This document shows, one piece after another, positions 24,117 through 33,272 of a DNA stretch of 64,000 bases; the stretch's first letter is position 1; every line of letters begins with the position of its first letter. The DNA is taken from assembly GCF_010730745.1 (NCBI RefSeq), contig NZ_AP022615.1, positions 4,650,001 through 4,714,000 on the forward strand. The letters are read 5' to 3'. Position numbers and translations under genes: made by a program. This DNA is from Mycobacterium heidelbergense (GTDB lineage: Bacteria > Actinomycetota > Actinomycetes > Mycobacteriales > Mycobacteriaceae). A model generated the notes under the pieces. That model was not told the DNA's origin. It saw only the letters and a program-made list of their open reading frames with translations, and searched no databases.

Positions 24117-26834
24117 TCAGCCGCCCTTGAGGCGGATCTTCCAGCGCACGAAGCCGAGATAGGCGACGCTGAGCGCGACCAGCATGCCCATGTCGAACCA
24201 CCACGCGCCGGGGGTGTGCCGCCAGTGCGAGTCCTTCGGCGTCAGCGGGCCGGGAACCAAATGGGTCAGGTCGGCGGTGGACGCCGACGCCGCGAATCCC
24301 CACCGGGCGGGGGTCACCCACGACATCTGGTCGAGCCCGACGCGTCCGGTGACCGGAATCATGCCGCCGGAGAACACCAGCTGCGACATCACCGCCACGA
24401 CGAGCAGGGGCATGATCTGTTCGTTGGACCTGGCGATGGCCGACAGCACCAGTCCAAGCATCGCCGAGGCGACGCACGTCATCGCGACGTCGACGAACAG
24501 CTCGAAACCCGGCCGGCCCAACGCCACGGCGCCCTGAGTCGGCCCGCCCTTGCCGATCAGCGCGATCACGGTCACGATCGCCGACTGGACGACGGCGAAC
24601 ACGGTGTAGACGCAGACCTTCGCCAACAGGTAAGCGGAGGTCGACAGGCCAACCGCCTGTTCGCGCAGGAAGATAGGGCGCTCACCGATCAGATCGCGGA
24701 TGGTCAGCGCGGTCCCCATGAAGACCGCGCCGACATTGAGCAGCACCAGGATCTGCCCCGGCTCGTTGGGCGAGGCGCCCAGTGGGTTGGGGATGCCGAA
24801 GCCGACGTTGCCTGGCACCGACATCGACAGCGAACCCATGATGAACGGCAATATGGCAAGGAAGACGAAGTAGCCGCGATCCGAGACGATCAGCCGAACC
24901 TGCCGCCGCGCGATCGTCGAGAACTGCCGGAACAGGCTCGTGTGCGACGGATCGCCCAATTCGGCGGGCTGCTCGGCGGGAGGCGGTGGCGGCGGCGGTC
25001 CGGTCCGGGCCAGGTACCGCGCCTGGGACCCGTCGGGGTCGTTGGCAACGGTGCTGAAGATGTCGGCCCAGTTTGTCGTGCCCATGGTCGGACCGATCTG
25101 GCCGGGCGGGCCGCAGAACGCGGTCTTGCCCCCGGGCGCAAGAAGCAGGACCTGATCGCAGATGTCCAGGTAGGTCAGCGAGTGGGTGACCACGAGCACC
25201 ACCCGACCGGCGTCGGCCAACTGCCGCAGCATGGTCATGACCTGCCGGTCCAGCGCGGGGTCGAGACCGGACGTCGGCTCGTCGAGGATCAGCAGCGACG
25301 GCCCGGTCAGCAGCTCGAGCGCCACCGATGCGCGCTTGCGCTGACCACCCGATAGCTTGTCGACCCGAGTCTCCAGGTGCTGGGTCATCTCCAGCTCTTC
25401 CAGCACGCGGGCAACCACCTGGGCGCGATCATCCTTGGTGGTGTCCGGCGGCAGCCGTAGTTCGGCGGCATATCCCAACGCCTGGCTCACGGTGAGCTGA
25501 CCATGCACCACGTCGTCCTGTGGCACCATGCCGATCCTGTTGCGCAGCGAGGCGTATTCGGCATGAATGTTGTGGCCCTCGAACGCCACTGTGCCACTGC
25601 TGGGCTGGGTGTACCCGGCCACCAACTTGGCGAAGGTCGACTTGCCGGCGCCCGATGGACCGATGACGGCTGTCAGCGTTCCGGGATGCGCGCCCAACGA
25701 GATGTTGTCCAGCAGCATTTTGTTGTTCTCGATCGTCCACGTGATCCCGCGCACGTCGAGGCCACCGGTGCGCGTCGCGGTCGCGGTCTCGTCGCGGCGT
25801 GCCAGCGTGCCGCCGGCGAAGACGAGGTCGATGTTGCCGATGGTGACGACGTCGCCGTCGTGCAGTATCGCCGAGTCGACTCTGGTGCCATTGACGAAGG
25901 TGCCGTTGATGCTGCGGTTGTCGTGGATTTCGCCGCCGCTGGGCGTCGGGACCAGGGTGGCGTGGTGGCGTGATGCCAGCACCTCGGGAATGACGATGTC
26001 GTTATCGTCGGCCCGACCGATCTTGATCGCGCCCGGTATCGACTCCACCGTCGATTTGCTCGGCCGCAGGATTCTCATCATCGATGTCGCGATGCTGGTG
26101 GCATCGCCGCCGATGCGGGTCGTCTCGGGGGCAGTGGGGGCCGGGGGCACCTTCGTGGGTGACGCCCGGTAGATCTGCGGCGCCGGCTGCGGTCCGCTGG
26201 GCTGTCCGACCGGTTGCCCGCTGGTCGGGAATCGCGGTTGCGGGCCCGAGGGATAGCTCGGCAGTGGCCCGCTGGGTGGATGGCTGGGCAGTGGCCCGCT
26301 GGGTGGATGGCTGGGCAGTGGCCCGCCGGTCGGATAGCTCGGCTGCGTTCCGCTGGGCGAAGGCGTGGGTTGGTGACCTGAGGTCGACGGCGACTGCTGA
26401 GGTTGGCCTGGCCAATGCGAGCCGGTGTGGGGCTGGGTCTGCGGCAGCCGTGGTTCAGGTGATCCGCTGGGCGGGCTGATAATGGGAATCGACGCCGTCA
26501 AAGGCGGCCGCCCGGCCGTACCTTGATGGCGCCCGACCTCGAAAGTCACTGCCGGACCATCAGGATTGCCGATGTTGACCCGCAGGCCGTCGTGGATGTC
26601 GACGACCGGCACGCGACGATTGTTGACGTACAACCCATTGAGGCTGCCGTTGTCGATGGCAATCCACCGGCCTTGGTCGAACCGCACGACGAGGTGTGTC
26701 CGGGATATCAGCGGGTGTGCGACCCGGACGTCCGCGCGCAAGTCACGCCCAATGACTACGTCGTTGCCCGCTGCGAAAGTGCGTTCGGATCCCTCGTATC
26801 GCACGGTCAACACGGGTGGGGCTGATCGGCTCAC
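24117..26834 (-). CDS. ABC transporter with two FHA domains (Rv1747-like)
   Basis: A 905-residue half-transporter for export, in M. tuberculosis phosphorylated by PknF. Order: FHA1 (VIGRDLRADVRVAHPLISRTH) near residues 30-90; a long Pro/Ser/Gly linker with repeated GPLPSHPPS units near 140-240; FHA2 (IGRADDNDIVIPE) near 270-330; ATPase (GPSGAGKST Walker A, LSGGQRKR signature, LLILDEPTSGLD Walker B, VTHS); then six membrane segments of ABC-2 type. The GTG at 26834 gives an N-terminus like Rv1747. The linker, where the known phospho-threonines lie, is longer than usual. No kinase gene is next to it here. Confidence 0.92.
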   Translation of the reverse strand: MSRSAPPVLTVRYEGSERTFAAGNDVVIGRDLRADVRVAHPLISRTHLVVRFDQGRWIAIDNGSLNGLYVNNRRVPVVDIHDGLRVNIGNPDGPAVTFEVGRHQGTAGRPPLTASIPIISPPSGSPEPRLPQTQPHTGSHWPGQPQQSPSTSGHQPTPSPSGTQPSYPTGGPLPSHPPSGPLPSHPPSGPLPSYPSGPQPRFPTSGQPVGQPSGPQPAPQIYRASPTKVPPAPTAPETTRIGGDATSIATSMMRILRPSKSTVESIPGAIKIGRADDNDIVIPEVLASRHHATLVPTPSGGEIHDNRSINGTFVNGTRVDSAILHDGDVVTIGNIDLVFAGGTLARRDETATATRTGGLDVRGITWTIENNKMLLDNISLGAHPGTLTAVIGPSGAGKSTFAKLVAGYTQPSSGTVAFEGHNIHAEYASLRNRIGMVPQDDVVHGQLTVSQALGYAAELRLPPDTTKDDRAQVVARVLEELEMTQHLETRVDKLSGGQRKRASVALELLTGPSLLILDEPTSGLDPALDRQVMTMLRQLADAGRVVLVVTHSLTYLDICDQVLLLAPGGKTAFCGPPGQIGPTMGTTNWADIFSTVANDPDGSQARYLARTGPPPPPPPAEQPAELGDPSHTSLFRQFSTIARRQVRLIVSDRGYFVFLAILPFIMGSLSMSVPGNVGFGIPNPLGASPNEPGQILVLLNVGAVFMGTALTIRDLIGERPIFLREQAVGLSTSAYLLAKVCVYTVFAVVQSAIVTVIALIGKGGPTQGAVALGRPGFELFVDVAMTCVASAMLGLVLSAIARSNEQIMPLLVVAVMSQLVFSGGMIPVTGRVGLDQMSWVTPARWGFAASASTADLTHLVPGPLTPKDSHWRHTPGAWWFDMGMLVALSVAYLGFVRWKIRLKGG

Positions 26835-26905
26835 GAGGACCAACTGTATCGGCAGTGGCGTCGATCGGGGGGCTAGGCCGGCTCGGGTGGCCCAAGATAG
26901 GGGCC

Positions 26906-27751
26906 ATGGCGGAGACAACCCACGTTGGCCCGTTGCTGACCGATCGGGTTGCGGTGGTGACGGGCGCCGGTGGCGGCATCGGCGCGGCGACCGCGCGGCT
27001 GTTCGCTCAACACGGTGCCCACGTGATCATCGCCGAGATCGACACCGCACTCGCTGAACAAACCGCCGACGAGATCACCTCGTCGGGTGGGTCAGCGGTC
27101 GCGGTCGTCACCGACGTGCGCGACGCCGGCCAGGTCGCCGGCTTGGCCCGGTCTGTGCTGAACCGGTTCGGCCGGGTGGATGTGCTGGTGAACAACGTGG
27201 GCCACTGGTTGCGCCACCCCGGCAAGTTCGTCGACACCGACCCACATCTGTGGGAGGAGCTCTACCGGATCAACCTGCAGCACGTCTTCCTGGTCACGCA
27301 CGCATTCCTGCCCGCGATGGTCGATCAGCACGCCGGCGCGATCGTCAACGTCTCGTCGGTTGAAGGGCTGCGCGGCTACCCGGAGGATCCGGTGTACGCG
27401 GCTTTCAAAGCGGCCGTCATCCACTTCACCCGCAGCCTGGCGGTCCAGGTAGGTCACGACGGTGTGCGGGTCAACGCGATCGGCCCCGACGTCACCGAAT
27501 CCCTACAGGTGCCCTACTCGCAGTGGCTGTCCGCAGCGGAGCAGACGCAGTGGCCGCAATGGGTTCCGGTCGGACGGATGGGGCTGCCCGAGGACCAGGC
27601 CCGGGTGATCCTTTTCCTGGCCTCCGACCTGTCGGCGTTCGTCACCGGTCACACCATCCCCACCGATGGCGGCACCGGCGCGGCGGGCGGCTGGTTCCGC
27701 TCGTCGCGCCGGGCCGACCGGGAATGGACGAATCGCCCGTTGGAGCCCTGA
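26906..27751 (+). CDS. Short-chain dehydrogenase/reductase
   Basis: A 281-residue NAD(P)-dependent oxidoreductase of the classical SDR family. TGAGGGIG (cofactor) lies near residue 20, NNVG near 94, and the catalytic Ser and YxxxK (SSVEGLRGYPEDPVYAAFK) near 150-166. The C-terminus keeps TDGGTGAAGGW. The ATG at 26906 follows AGATAGGGG. It is divergent from the FHA-ABC gene with 71 bases between them. Substrate unknown. Confidence 0.88.
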   Translation: MAETTHVGPLLTDRVAVVTGAGGGIGAATARLFAQHGAHVIIAEIDTALAEQTADEITSSGGSAVAVVTDVRDAGQVAGLARSVLNRFGRVDVLVNNVGHWLRHPGKFVDTDPHLWEELYRINLQHVFLVTHAFLPAMVDQHAGAIVNVSSVEGLRGYPEDPVYAAFKAAVIHFTRSLAVQVGHDGVRVNAIGPDVTESLQVPYSQWLSAAEQTQWPQWVPVGRMGLPEDQARVILFLASDLSAFVTGHTIPTDGGTGAAGGWFRSSRRADREWTNRPLEP

Positions 27752-27772
27752 GCGCCCCGATTGCTTATGCGC

Positions 27773-28276
27773 TTATGCGTAGCCCAATGCTGCGTTCTCC
27801 GCGCGGATTCGCACGGTGAGCACCGCGGCGTTGGCGACGCTGAACACGATCGCCGTCAGCCACGCCGAATGAACCAGCGGAAGCGCGGCGACCTCAGCCG
27901 CGACCGCGGTGTAATTGGGATGGCGCACCCATCGATACAGTCCGTCTCGCACCAATGGCGCGTCCGGGATGACGATGAGCCGTGGGTTCCAGCGCTTGCC
28001 GAGCACGGCGACACAACGCCAGCGGACAGCGGTGCTCAGCGCCACCACCGCGACCATGGGCCAGCCCAGCCAAGGCACGAACGGCCGGTCCAGTGCCCAG
28101 ACTTCAACGATGCACGAAACCAGCAGCAGCGCATGCATGCTGACCATCGCGGGGTAGTGATCGCGACCGAACTCTTTGCCCCCGTGCGCAATTGACCATT
28201 TCGCATTGCGCTGGGCCACCGCGAGTTCGATCAGGCGCTCAGCGCCGACGGCGATGATGAACAGGTAGTAGTACAT
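27773..28276 (-). CDS. Isoprenylcysteine carboxyl methyltransferase family protein
   Basis: A 167-residue membrane methyltransferase with the ICMT signature LVRDGLYRWVRHPNYTA followed by two hydrophobic helices. It lies 11 bases after the type III polyketide synthase gene. In actinobacteria such pairs methylate the synthase product (as in the srs genes of Streptomyces), so the likely substrate is an alkylpyrone or alkylresorcinol rather than a prenylated protein. Confidence 0.85.
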   Translation of the reverse strand: MYYYLFIIAVGAERLIELAVAQRNAKWSIAHGGKEFGRDHYPAMVSMHALLLVSCIVEVWALDRPFVPWLGWPMVAVVALSTAVRWRCVAVLGKRWNPRLIVIPDAPLVRDGLYRWVRHPNYTAVAAEVAALPLVHSAWLTAIVFSVANAAVLTVRIRAENAALGYA

Positions 28277-28287
28277 GGTTTATCCCT

Positions 28288-29400
28288 TCACCACTGCAAT
28301 AGCAGCAGCTCGAAGCTGAAGCCCGGACCCATCGCCAGCATCACTCCGAAGGTTCCATCGGCCGGTGGCTCGGCAGCGGTACGGCGCAGCACGTCAAGCA
28401 CCGATGCGGAGGAGATGTTGCCGTTGTCTCGCATGGAATTTCGGCTGTGCACCAGCGCTTCCGGTGGCAGCCCTAGCGCGGTTTCGATCGAATCGAGCAC
28501 CTTCGGGCCACCTGGGTGACAAACCCATGTGCAGATGTCCGCACTGGACAAACCGTGGTCGGCCAGGAAGCTGTCCACCTCTTCGCGCAAGTAGTCGTCG
28601 GCCATTTTCGGAACGTCACGCGACATCACCAGCTGGAACCCACTGGAGCCGACGTTCCAACCCATGACGTCGACGGTCTCCGGAATCACCCGGCTGCGGG
28701 TCGCGAGGATACGCGGGCCTCGATATGTGTTGGGGCTCGGCGGGATTCGGTCGGCGCCGACGGCGACCACGGCCGCCGCGCCATCTCCGAACAAAGACAC
28801 GCCGATGAGAGCGGGGATTGACATGTCATCGCGCTGCAGCGTGAGTGAGCACAGCTCAACGGACAGCAGCACAGCCACCTGTCCCGGATAGCCACGCAAG
28901 TAGTCGTGGACGCGTGCCATCCCGGCGGCCCCTGCCACGCAACCCAGCCCGAAGAGCGGGACCCGCTTGATGTCTGGCCGAAGTCCCACTCGCGACATCA
29001 GCCGCGCGTCGATGGTCGGCACCGCTACTCCGGTGCTCGAGACCGTCACAATGACGTCGACCTCAGCGGGTTCAATGTCCGCCGCCGCCAGCGCTGACAG
29101 TATCGCCTGTTCACCAAGGTCAACGGCGACCTTGAGGTAGGAGTCGTTGGCTTCGGTGAAGCCAGTCAATTTCGGGTAACGCGACAGCGGGAGCGCCAGG
29201 CTGCGATGGTCGACCCCGGTCGTCTGAGCGAAGCGCATGAACCCCGGCTCGGCGAATTCCGTGAGCTCCCGGGCCACTTCATCCTGGTTGTACCGGTGCG
29301 GTGTGAATGCCACCGCGGTACCGGCGATATGCGGGGCACCGTGGCCATGCCGCGAAACTTGGTCTACAGATGTGAAATACGTTGTTGCCGTCATACTCAT
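28288..29400 (-). CDS. Type III polyketide synthase (chalcone/stilbene synthase family)
   Basis: A 370-residue homodimeric ketosynthase that extends an acyl-CoA starter with malonyl-CoA. The catalytic triad is visible: Cys in FGLGCVAGAAG, His in VCHPGGPKV, Asn in RDNGNISSAS; the C-terminus has GPGFSFELLLLQW. It is related to mycobacterial PKS10/PKS18-like enzymes that make long-chain alkylpyrones. It is followed by an ICMT-type methyltransferase. The start could be ATG 29400 or ATG 29394. Confidence 0.92.
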   Translation of the reverse strand: MSMTATTYFTSVDQVSRHGHGAPHIAGTAVAFTPHRYNQDEVARELTEFAEPGFMRFAQTTGVDHRSLALPLSRYPKLTGFTEANDSYLKVAVDLGEQAILSALAAADIEPAEVDVIVTVSSTGVAVPTIDARLMSRVGLRPDIKRVPLFGLGCVAGAAGMARVHDYLRGYPGQVAVLLSVELCSLTLQRDDMSIPALIGVSLFGDGAAAVVAVGADRIPPSPNTYRGPRILATRSRVIPETVDVMGWNVGSSGFQLVMSRDVPKMADDYLREEVDSFLADHGLSSADICTWVCHPGGPKVLDSIETALGLPPEALVHSRNSMRDNGNISSASVLDVLRRTAAEPPADGTFGVMLAMGPGFSFELLLLQW

Positions 29401-29485
29401 GCCGACGACTGTTGCCCCGGTGAAGGTTCATCGGATCAACGGCAACGTGAGCTTAAACACATTGCCGCAAAGATTGAACCGAGCG

Positions 29486-29947
29486 CTAGCCGGACCCCTC
29501 GATAAAACGCCGGTGCAATTCCTCTGTGAGCAGCTGGATTTGACGGGTCAAATCGGTGTTGGTTTTGAGCTCCAGTTCCTGTGCCTCGAAGTCGTGGTCG
29601 GCTTTGGCCTGCTGAAAGGCCGCTTGGCGGTTCTGGCCGATCATGACGAACGTCGACAGGAAGATCGCTTCCAGTGACACCACCAAAGCCAGTATCGGCC
29701 ACGGGTATTCTTCCAACAGCGCTATCCACACGGCGAAAACGACCATGTGAATCCAGACGAAGGTCATCGAGCCGGCGAACGCGGTGATGCGATCCGCCAG
29801 CCGCAGGTGAATTCTCTGGTTCCGTTTCCTGGCCTCCGCCAGCACGGTTGGATGGTGGATTTCCCTATCGCGCAGCAACCGATGCGGAATGAGTTGGGTG
29901 ATGCGCCGATCGGCGTCAGAGCGCGGGTTCGAGCGCAGGGGCGTCAT
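29486..29947 (-). CDS. DUF1003 membrane protein
   Basis: A 153-residue protein. RITAFAGSMTFVWIHMVVFAVW and LEEYPWPILALVVSLEAIFLSTFVM are two membrane segments typical of DUF1003, followed by a coiled-coil tail (FQQAKADHDFEAQELELK). The ATG at 29947 follows GGAAGGA. Function unknown. Confidence 0.85.
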   Translation of the reverse strand: MTPLRSNPRSDADRRITQLIPHRLLRDREIHHPTVLAEARKRNQRIHLRLADRITAFAGSMTFVWIHMVVFAVWIALLEEYPWPILALVVSLEAIFLSTFVMIGQNRQAAFQQAKADHDFEAQELELKTNTDLTRQIQLLTEELHRRFIEGSG

Positions 29948-30040
29948 GTTCAGTCCTTCCGGGGCCATGATCCATAGTGATTCAGCGAATCAGTCTCTTG
30001 TACAACAGCATTCGTACACAGAATAAATCAAGCCCGGCCG

Positions 30041-32251
30041 TCAGCTGACGATCACCGGAATGCCGTTGAGCACACCGTTGCCCGACGGCTCGTCGATGAA
30101 CGCCGGCGGCGAGAGCACGTTGGTATTGGCGCCGGGCGAGTCGTTGGCCACCGACATGCGGGTGCCGGGCTTGCCGTGTCCCCAACCGTGCGGCATCGAC
30201 ACCACGCCGGGTTTGATCGCGTCGGTGATCTCCACCGGCACCCTGATCTCGCCGGCCGCGGATTTCACCGTGACGACGTCGTCGTCGGCGACACCATAGC
30301 TGGCGGCATCGTCGGGATGGATCAGCAGGGTGCACCGGTCCTTGCCCTTCATCAGGGCGGGCACATTGTGCAGCCACGTGTTGTTCGATCGCAGATGTCT
30401 GCGGCTCACCAGGACCAGTGGCTCGGCGGGTCGTTCCATGCGCGCGGCCAGCCGTGGCAAGTCATCGAGTAAATACTGCGGGGCGAGCCGGATTTTCTTG
30501 TCGGCGGTACCGAGGATGTCAGGCAGCTGCGGCACCATCGGGCCGAAGTCGATTCCATTCCGGTTCGCTTTGAGCATGTCCAACGTGAGCCCGCCAGGGT
30601 TCTGGCCGTACTGATCCCCAAAAGGGCCGGTGCGCAACGTGAGGTCCAGCATTCGCTCCGGGCCGCCGTGCTGGTAAAGCTTGCGGATCTGTCCGCCGTC
30701 GAGCCCCCGGGTGAAGGCCAGGTAATCGAAAAACCCGTCGTCGATCGCCGCGACGTCGACCTCCTCCGCCGGCGTGCCGGTGCACAGGCCGGTCAACCGG
30801 ATCAGGATCTCCCACTCGTGCGGGCGATCGCCCGGATCAAACACTGGCGCAGAGTAATTCGCGATACTGTGGATCGCGAACTGCAGCACCAAATCATCGT
30901 GGTGAGGTTGTTCGAGCGGAGACAGGCCGGGCAGGATCACATCGGCATGACGGGTTGTCTCGTTGAGCCAAAGATCAACGGAGATCATCGCGTCCAGCAT
31001 GGGCAGCACTTCGTCGAGCTTGTCACCGCCGGGTGTGGACAACACCGGGTTGCCCGCGATCGTGATCAGTGCCTTGAGCTGACCGTCGCCGGGTGTCGCT
31101 ATCTCTTCGGCCATACACGACACCGGCGCCTGGCCGAGAACCTCTTTCGCGCCCCGCACCCTAGTGCGCCAGCGGCCGAATGTGGGTGCGCCGTCTTCCA
31201 GACCCGGCAACGGCTGCGTGGTGATTGACCAGGCCGCCGGCCGGGGAAACATCGCGCCGCCGGGGGTGTCGAAATGTCCGGTCAGAATGTTGATCACGTC
31301 GACCAGCCAGCTGGCCAAGCTGCCGAACTCCTGATTGCACAAGCCGATTCGGCCGTACACCACCGATTTCTGGGTGCCGGCAAGCTCGCGGGCCAACCCT
31401 CGAATGCGATCTTCGTCGATACCGGTGACCGCGCTCACCCGACTCGGCGGCCAGTCCGCGACGACCCGACGCATCGTGTCGACACCGGCGACGTGTGGAC
31501 CGGGATTGATCAGGTCCTCGTCGAAGAGCGTGTGCGCCACGGCCAGCAGCAGCGCCGCGTCGGTACCCGGCACGATCGGAAGCCACTCGTCGGCGCGGGC
31601 TGCGGTGAGGGTGCGCACCGGGTCGATCACAATCACCTTGCCGCGCTTGCTAATCGCGTCGATCAAGCCCATGACGTCAGGTGCGGCCAGCAGCGAACCC
31701 TGCGAGGCCGCGGGATTGGCGCCCATGATCACCAGCAGGTCGGTGCGTTCGATGTCAGGCACCGGGAAAGACCACCAGCCGCCGTACATCAGGTGCGACG
31801 ACAGGTTTTTGGGCCACTGATCGACCGTCCCCGGCGAATAGGTGATCGGCATCCCTGACATGCCCAGCAGCACACCCGAATAGCGGGCCAGCGAAAACGA
31901 ATGCGCTAACGGGTTGCCGGTGTAGGCAGTCACCGCTTCGATCCCGTACTTGCGGATCACCGGCGTCAGCAACTCGGTGCACCGACGAAACGCCGCGTCC
32001 CAGCCGACCTCCTGCCAGCGCCCGTCGACCTTGATCAGCGGGCGGCGAATGCGGTCGGGATCCTCGTGCAGCGCCGCCAACGACACGCCCTTCGGGCAGA
32101 GGTGCCCGCGGCTCCAGACATCGTCGCGGTTACCGCGGATGCTGGTGACCTTCCCGTTTGTGGGACCGCCTTCGACCCGGATCTCCAAGCCGCACATGGC
32201 TTCACACAGTGGACAGGTTCGCAGGTGCCTGCCGTCGGCGCCGGTCGTCAC
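30041..32251 (-). CDS. Molybdopterin oxidoreductase (formate-dehydrogenase/BisC-like family)
   Basis: A 736-residue molybdenum enzyme. CPLCEAMC with a later CPKG forms the N-terminal [4Fe-4S] site (residues 13-50). The body carries bis-MGD-binding segments (MGANPAASQGS, VIDPVRTLTA, HADVILPG), and the C-terminal barrel has MPHGWGHGKPGTRMSVAND. In the region where formate dehydrogenases carry Cys or Sec, the sequence reads TYSPGTVDQW, so the metal ligand may differ; formate is therefore not assured. No twin-arginine signal is seen. It is divergent from the hydrolase gene at 32378. Confidence 0.85.
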   Translation of the reverse strand: MTTGADGRHLRTCPLCEAMCGLEIRVEGGPTNGKVTSIRGNRDDVWSRGHLCPKGVSLAALHEDPDRIRRPLIKVDGRWQEVGWDAAFRRCTELLTPVIRKYGIEAVTAYTGNPLAHSFSLARYSGVLLGMSGMPITYSPGTVDQWPKNLSSHLMYGGWWSFPVPDIERTDLLVIMGANPAASQGSLLAAPDVMGLIDAISKRGKVIVIDPVRTLTAARADEWLPIVPGTDAALLLAVAHTLFDEDLINPGPHVAGVDTMRRVVADWPPSRVSAVTGIDEDRIRGLARELAGTQKSVVYGRIGLCNQEFGSLASWLVDVINILTGHFDTPGGAMFPRPAAWSITTQPLPGLEDGAPTFGRWRTRVRGAKEVLGQAPVSCMAEEIATPGDGQLKALITIAGNPVLSTPGGDKLDEVLPMLDAMISVDLWLNETTRHADVILPGLSPLEQPHHDDLVLQFAIHSIANYSAPVFDPGDRPHEWEILIRLTGLCTGTPAEEVDVAAIDDGFFDYLAFTRGLDGGQIRKLYQHGGPERMLDLTLRTGPFGDQYGQNPGGLTLDMLKANRNGIDFGPMVPQLPDILGTADKKIRLAPQYLLDDLPRLAARMERPAEPLVLVSRRHLRSNNTWLHNVPALMKGKDRCTLLIHPDDAASYGVADDDVVTVKSAAGEIRVPVEITDAIKPGVVSMPHGWGHGKPGTRMSVANDSPGANTNVLSPPAFIDEPSGNGVLNGIPVIVS

Positions 32252-32293
32252 CTGCTCACTGTATTCCGCTACCGCCAGTAGCGGAAGTGTTTG

Positions 32294-32353
32294 GTGAGCA
32301 GACGCAAAATCGCATCATTTGAGGTCAAATGATGCGATTTTGCGTCTGCTCAC
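32294..32353. repeat. Near-perfect 60-bp palindrome in divergent promoter region
   Basis: Arms of 29 bases (starting GTGAGCAGACGCAAAATCGC) are exactly complementary around a two-base GG centre. It lies between the starts of two divergent genes, 42 bases from one and 24 from the other. It could form a cruciform, an operator or a transcript hairpin. Confidence 0.85.
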
Positions 32354-32377
32354 GCTCAATTATCCCGGCATGGCAGG

Positions 32378-33271
32378 GTGACATCCGTGGCCAACACTTC
32401 CCAACCCATCGACGTCCAGCCCGATCTGCGTGAAATCGACACTCCGAAAGGGGCTTTGCGCTATTACGACTGCGGCCCCGACTCCAGCCCGGTATTGCTG
32501 TTCCTGCACGGCTCCGGCCCCGGGGTCACCGGCTGGCGTAACTTCCGCGGGATACTGCCGGCGTTCGCCGAGCACTACCGCTGCCTGATCCTGGAATTCC
32601 CCGGCTTCGGCGTCAGCCCCGACTTCGGCGGGCACCCGATGGTCACCGCGCAGCGCGCCGTGGTGCCCTTCCTGGACGCGGTGGGCGTGGACAAAGTCCA
32701 TATCATCGGCAACTCGATGGGCGGCGGGGTCGGTATCAACTTCGCCATCCAGAACCCCAACCGGATCGGCCGGCTGGTGACGATCGGTGGTATCGGCACC
32801 AACATCTTCAGCCCCAGCCCCAGTGAGGGCATTCGGCTACTGCAGGAGTTCACCGAGGACCCCACTCGGCAACGGCTCGTCGACTGGCTCAAATCGATGG
32901 TCTACGACCAGTCCCTGGTCACCGACCAACTGATCGAGGAACGCTGGCAGCTGGCCACCGATCCGGAGACCCTGGCCGCGGCACGCCGCATGTACGGTAA
33001 AGCGGCGTTTGCCGCGATGACGGCGGCGATGCAGGCCTCCGACCACCCGATGCCGTGGGCAGTTATGCATAAGCTGGCGGCGCCGACCCTGTTGACGTGG
33101 GGTCGAGACGACAGGGTGAGCCCGCCGGATATGGCGCTCATCCCGATGCGCACCATCCCCAACGCGGAACTGCACATATTTGCCAACTCCGGGCACTGGG
33201 CGATGATCGAGGCCAAGGAGGCCTTTCAAAGCACCGTGCTGGCGTTCCTGTCCCGCCTGTCCCGCGAATAG
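32378..33271 (+). CDS. HsaD/BphD-like C-C bond hydrolase (alpha/beta hydrolase)
   Basis: A 297-residue alpha/beta hydrolase close to meta-cleavage product hydrolases. HGSGPGVTGW (oxyanion loop) is typical of that group; GNSMGG holds the nucleophile, WGRDDRVSP the Asp and NSGHWAMIEA the His. It probably cleaves a ring-fission product of an aromatic or steroid compound. No dioxygenase gene lies beside it, so the pathway is not shown here. Confidence 0.85.
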   Translation: MTSVANTSQPIDVQPDLREIDTPKGALRYYDCGPDSSPVLLFLHGSGPGVTGWRNFRGILPAFAEHYRCLILEFPGFGVSPDFGGHPMVTAQRAVVPFLDAVGVDKVHIIGNSMGGGVGINFAIQNPNRIGRLVTIGGIGTNIFSPSPSEGIRLLQEFTEDPTRQRLVDWLKSMVYDQSLVTDQLIEERWQLATDPETLAAARRMYGKAAFAAMTAAMQASDHPMPWAVMHKLAAPTLLTWGRDDRVSPPDMALIPMRTIPNAELHIFANSGHWAMIEAKEAFQSTVLAFLSRLSRE

Positions 33272-33272
33272 C

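Noticed and set aside
26268..26330. Possible CRISPR-like repeats
   Set aside because: The repeats are in frame and encode the Pro/Ser linker of the FHA-ABC transporter; there are no spacers.
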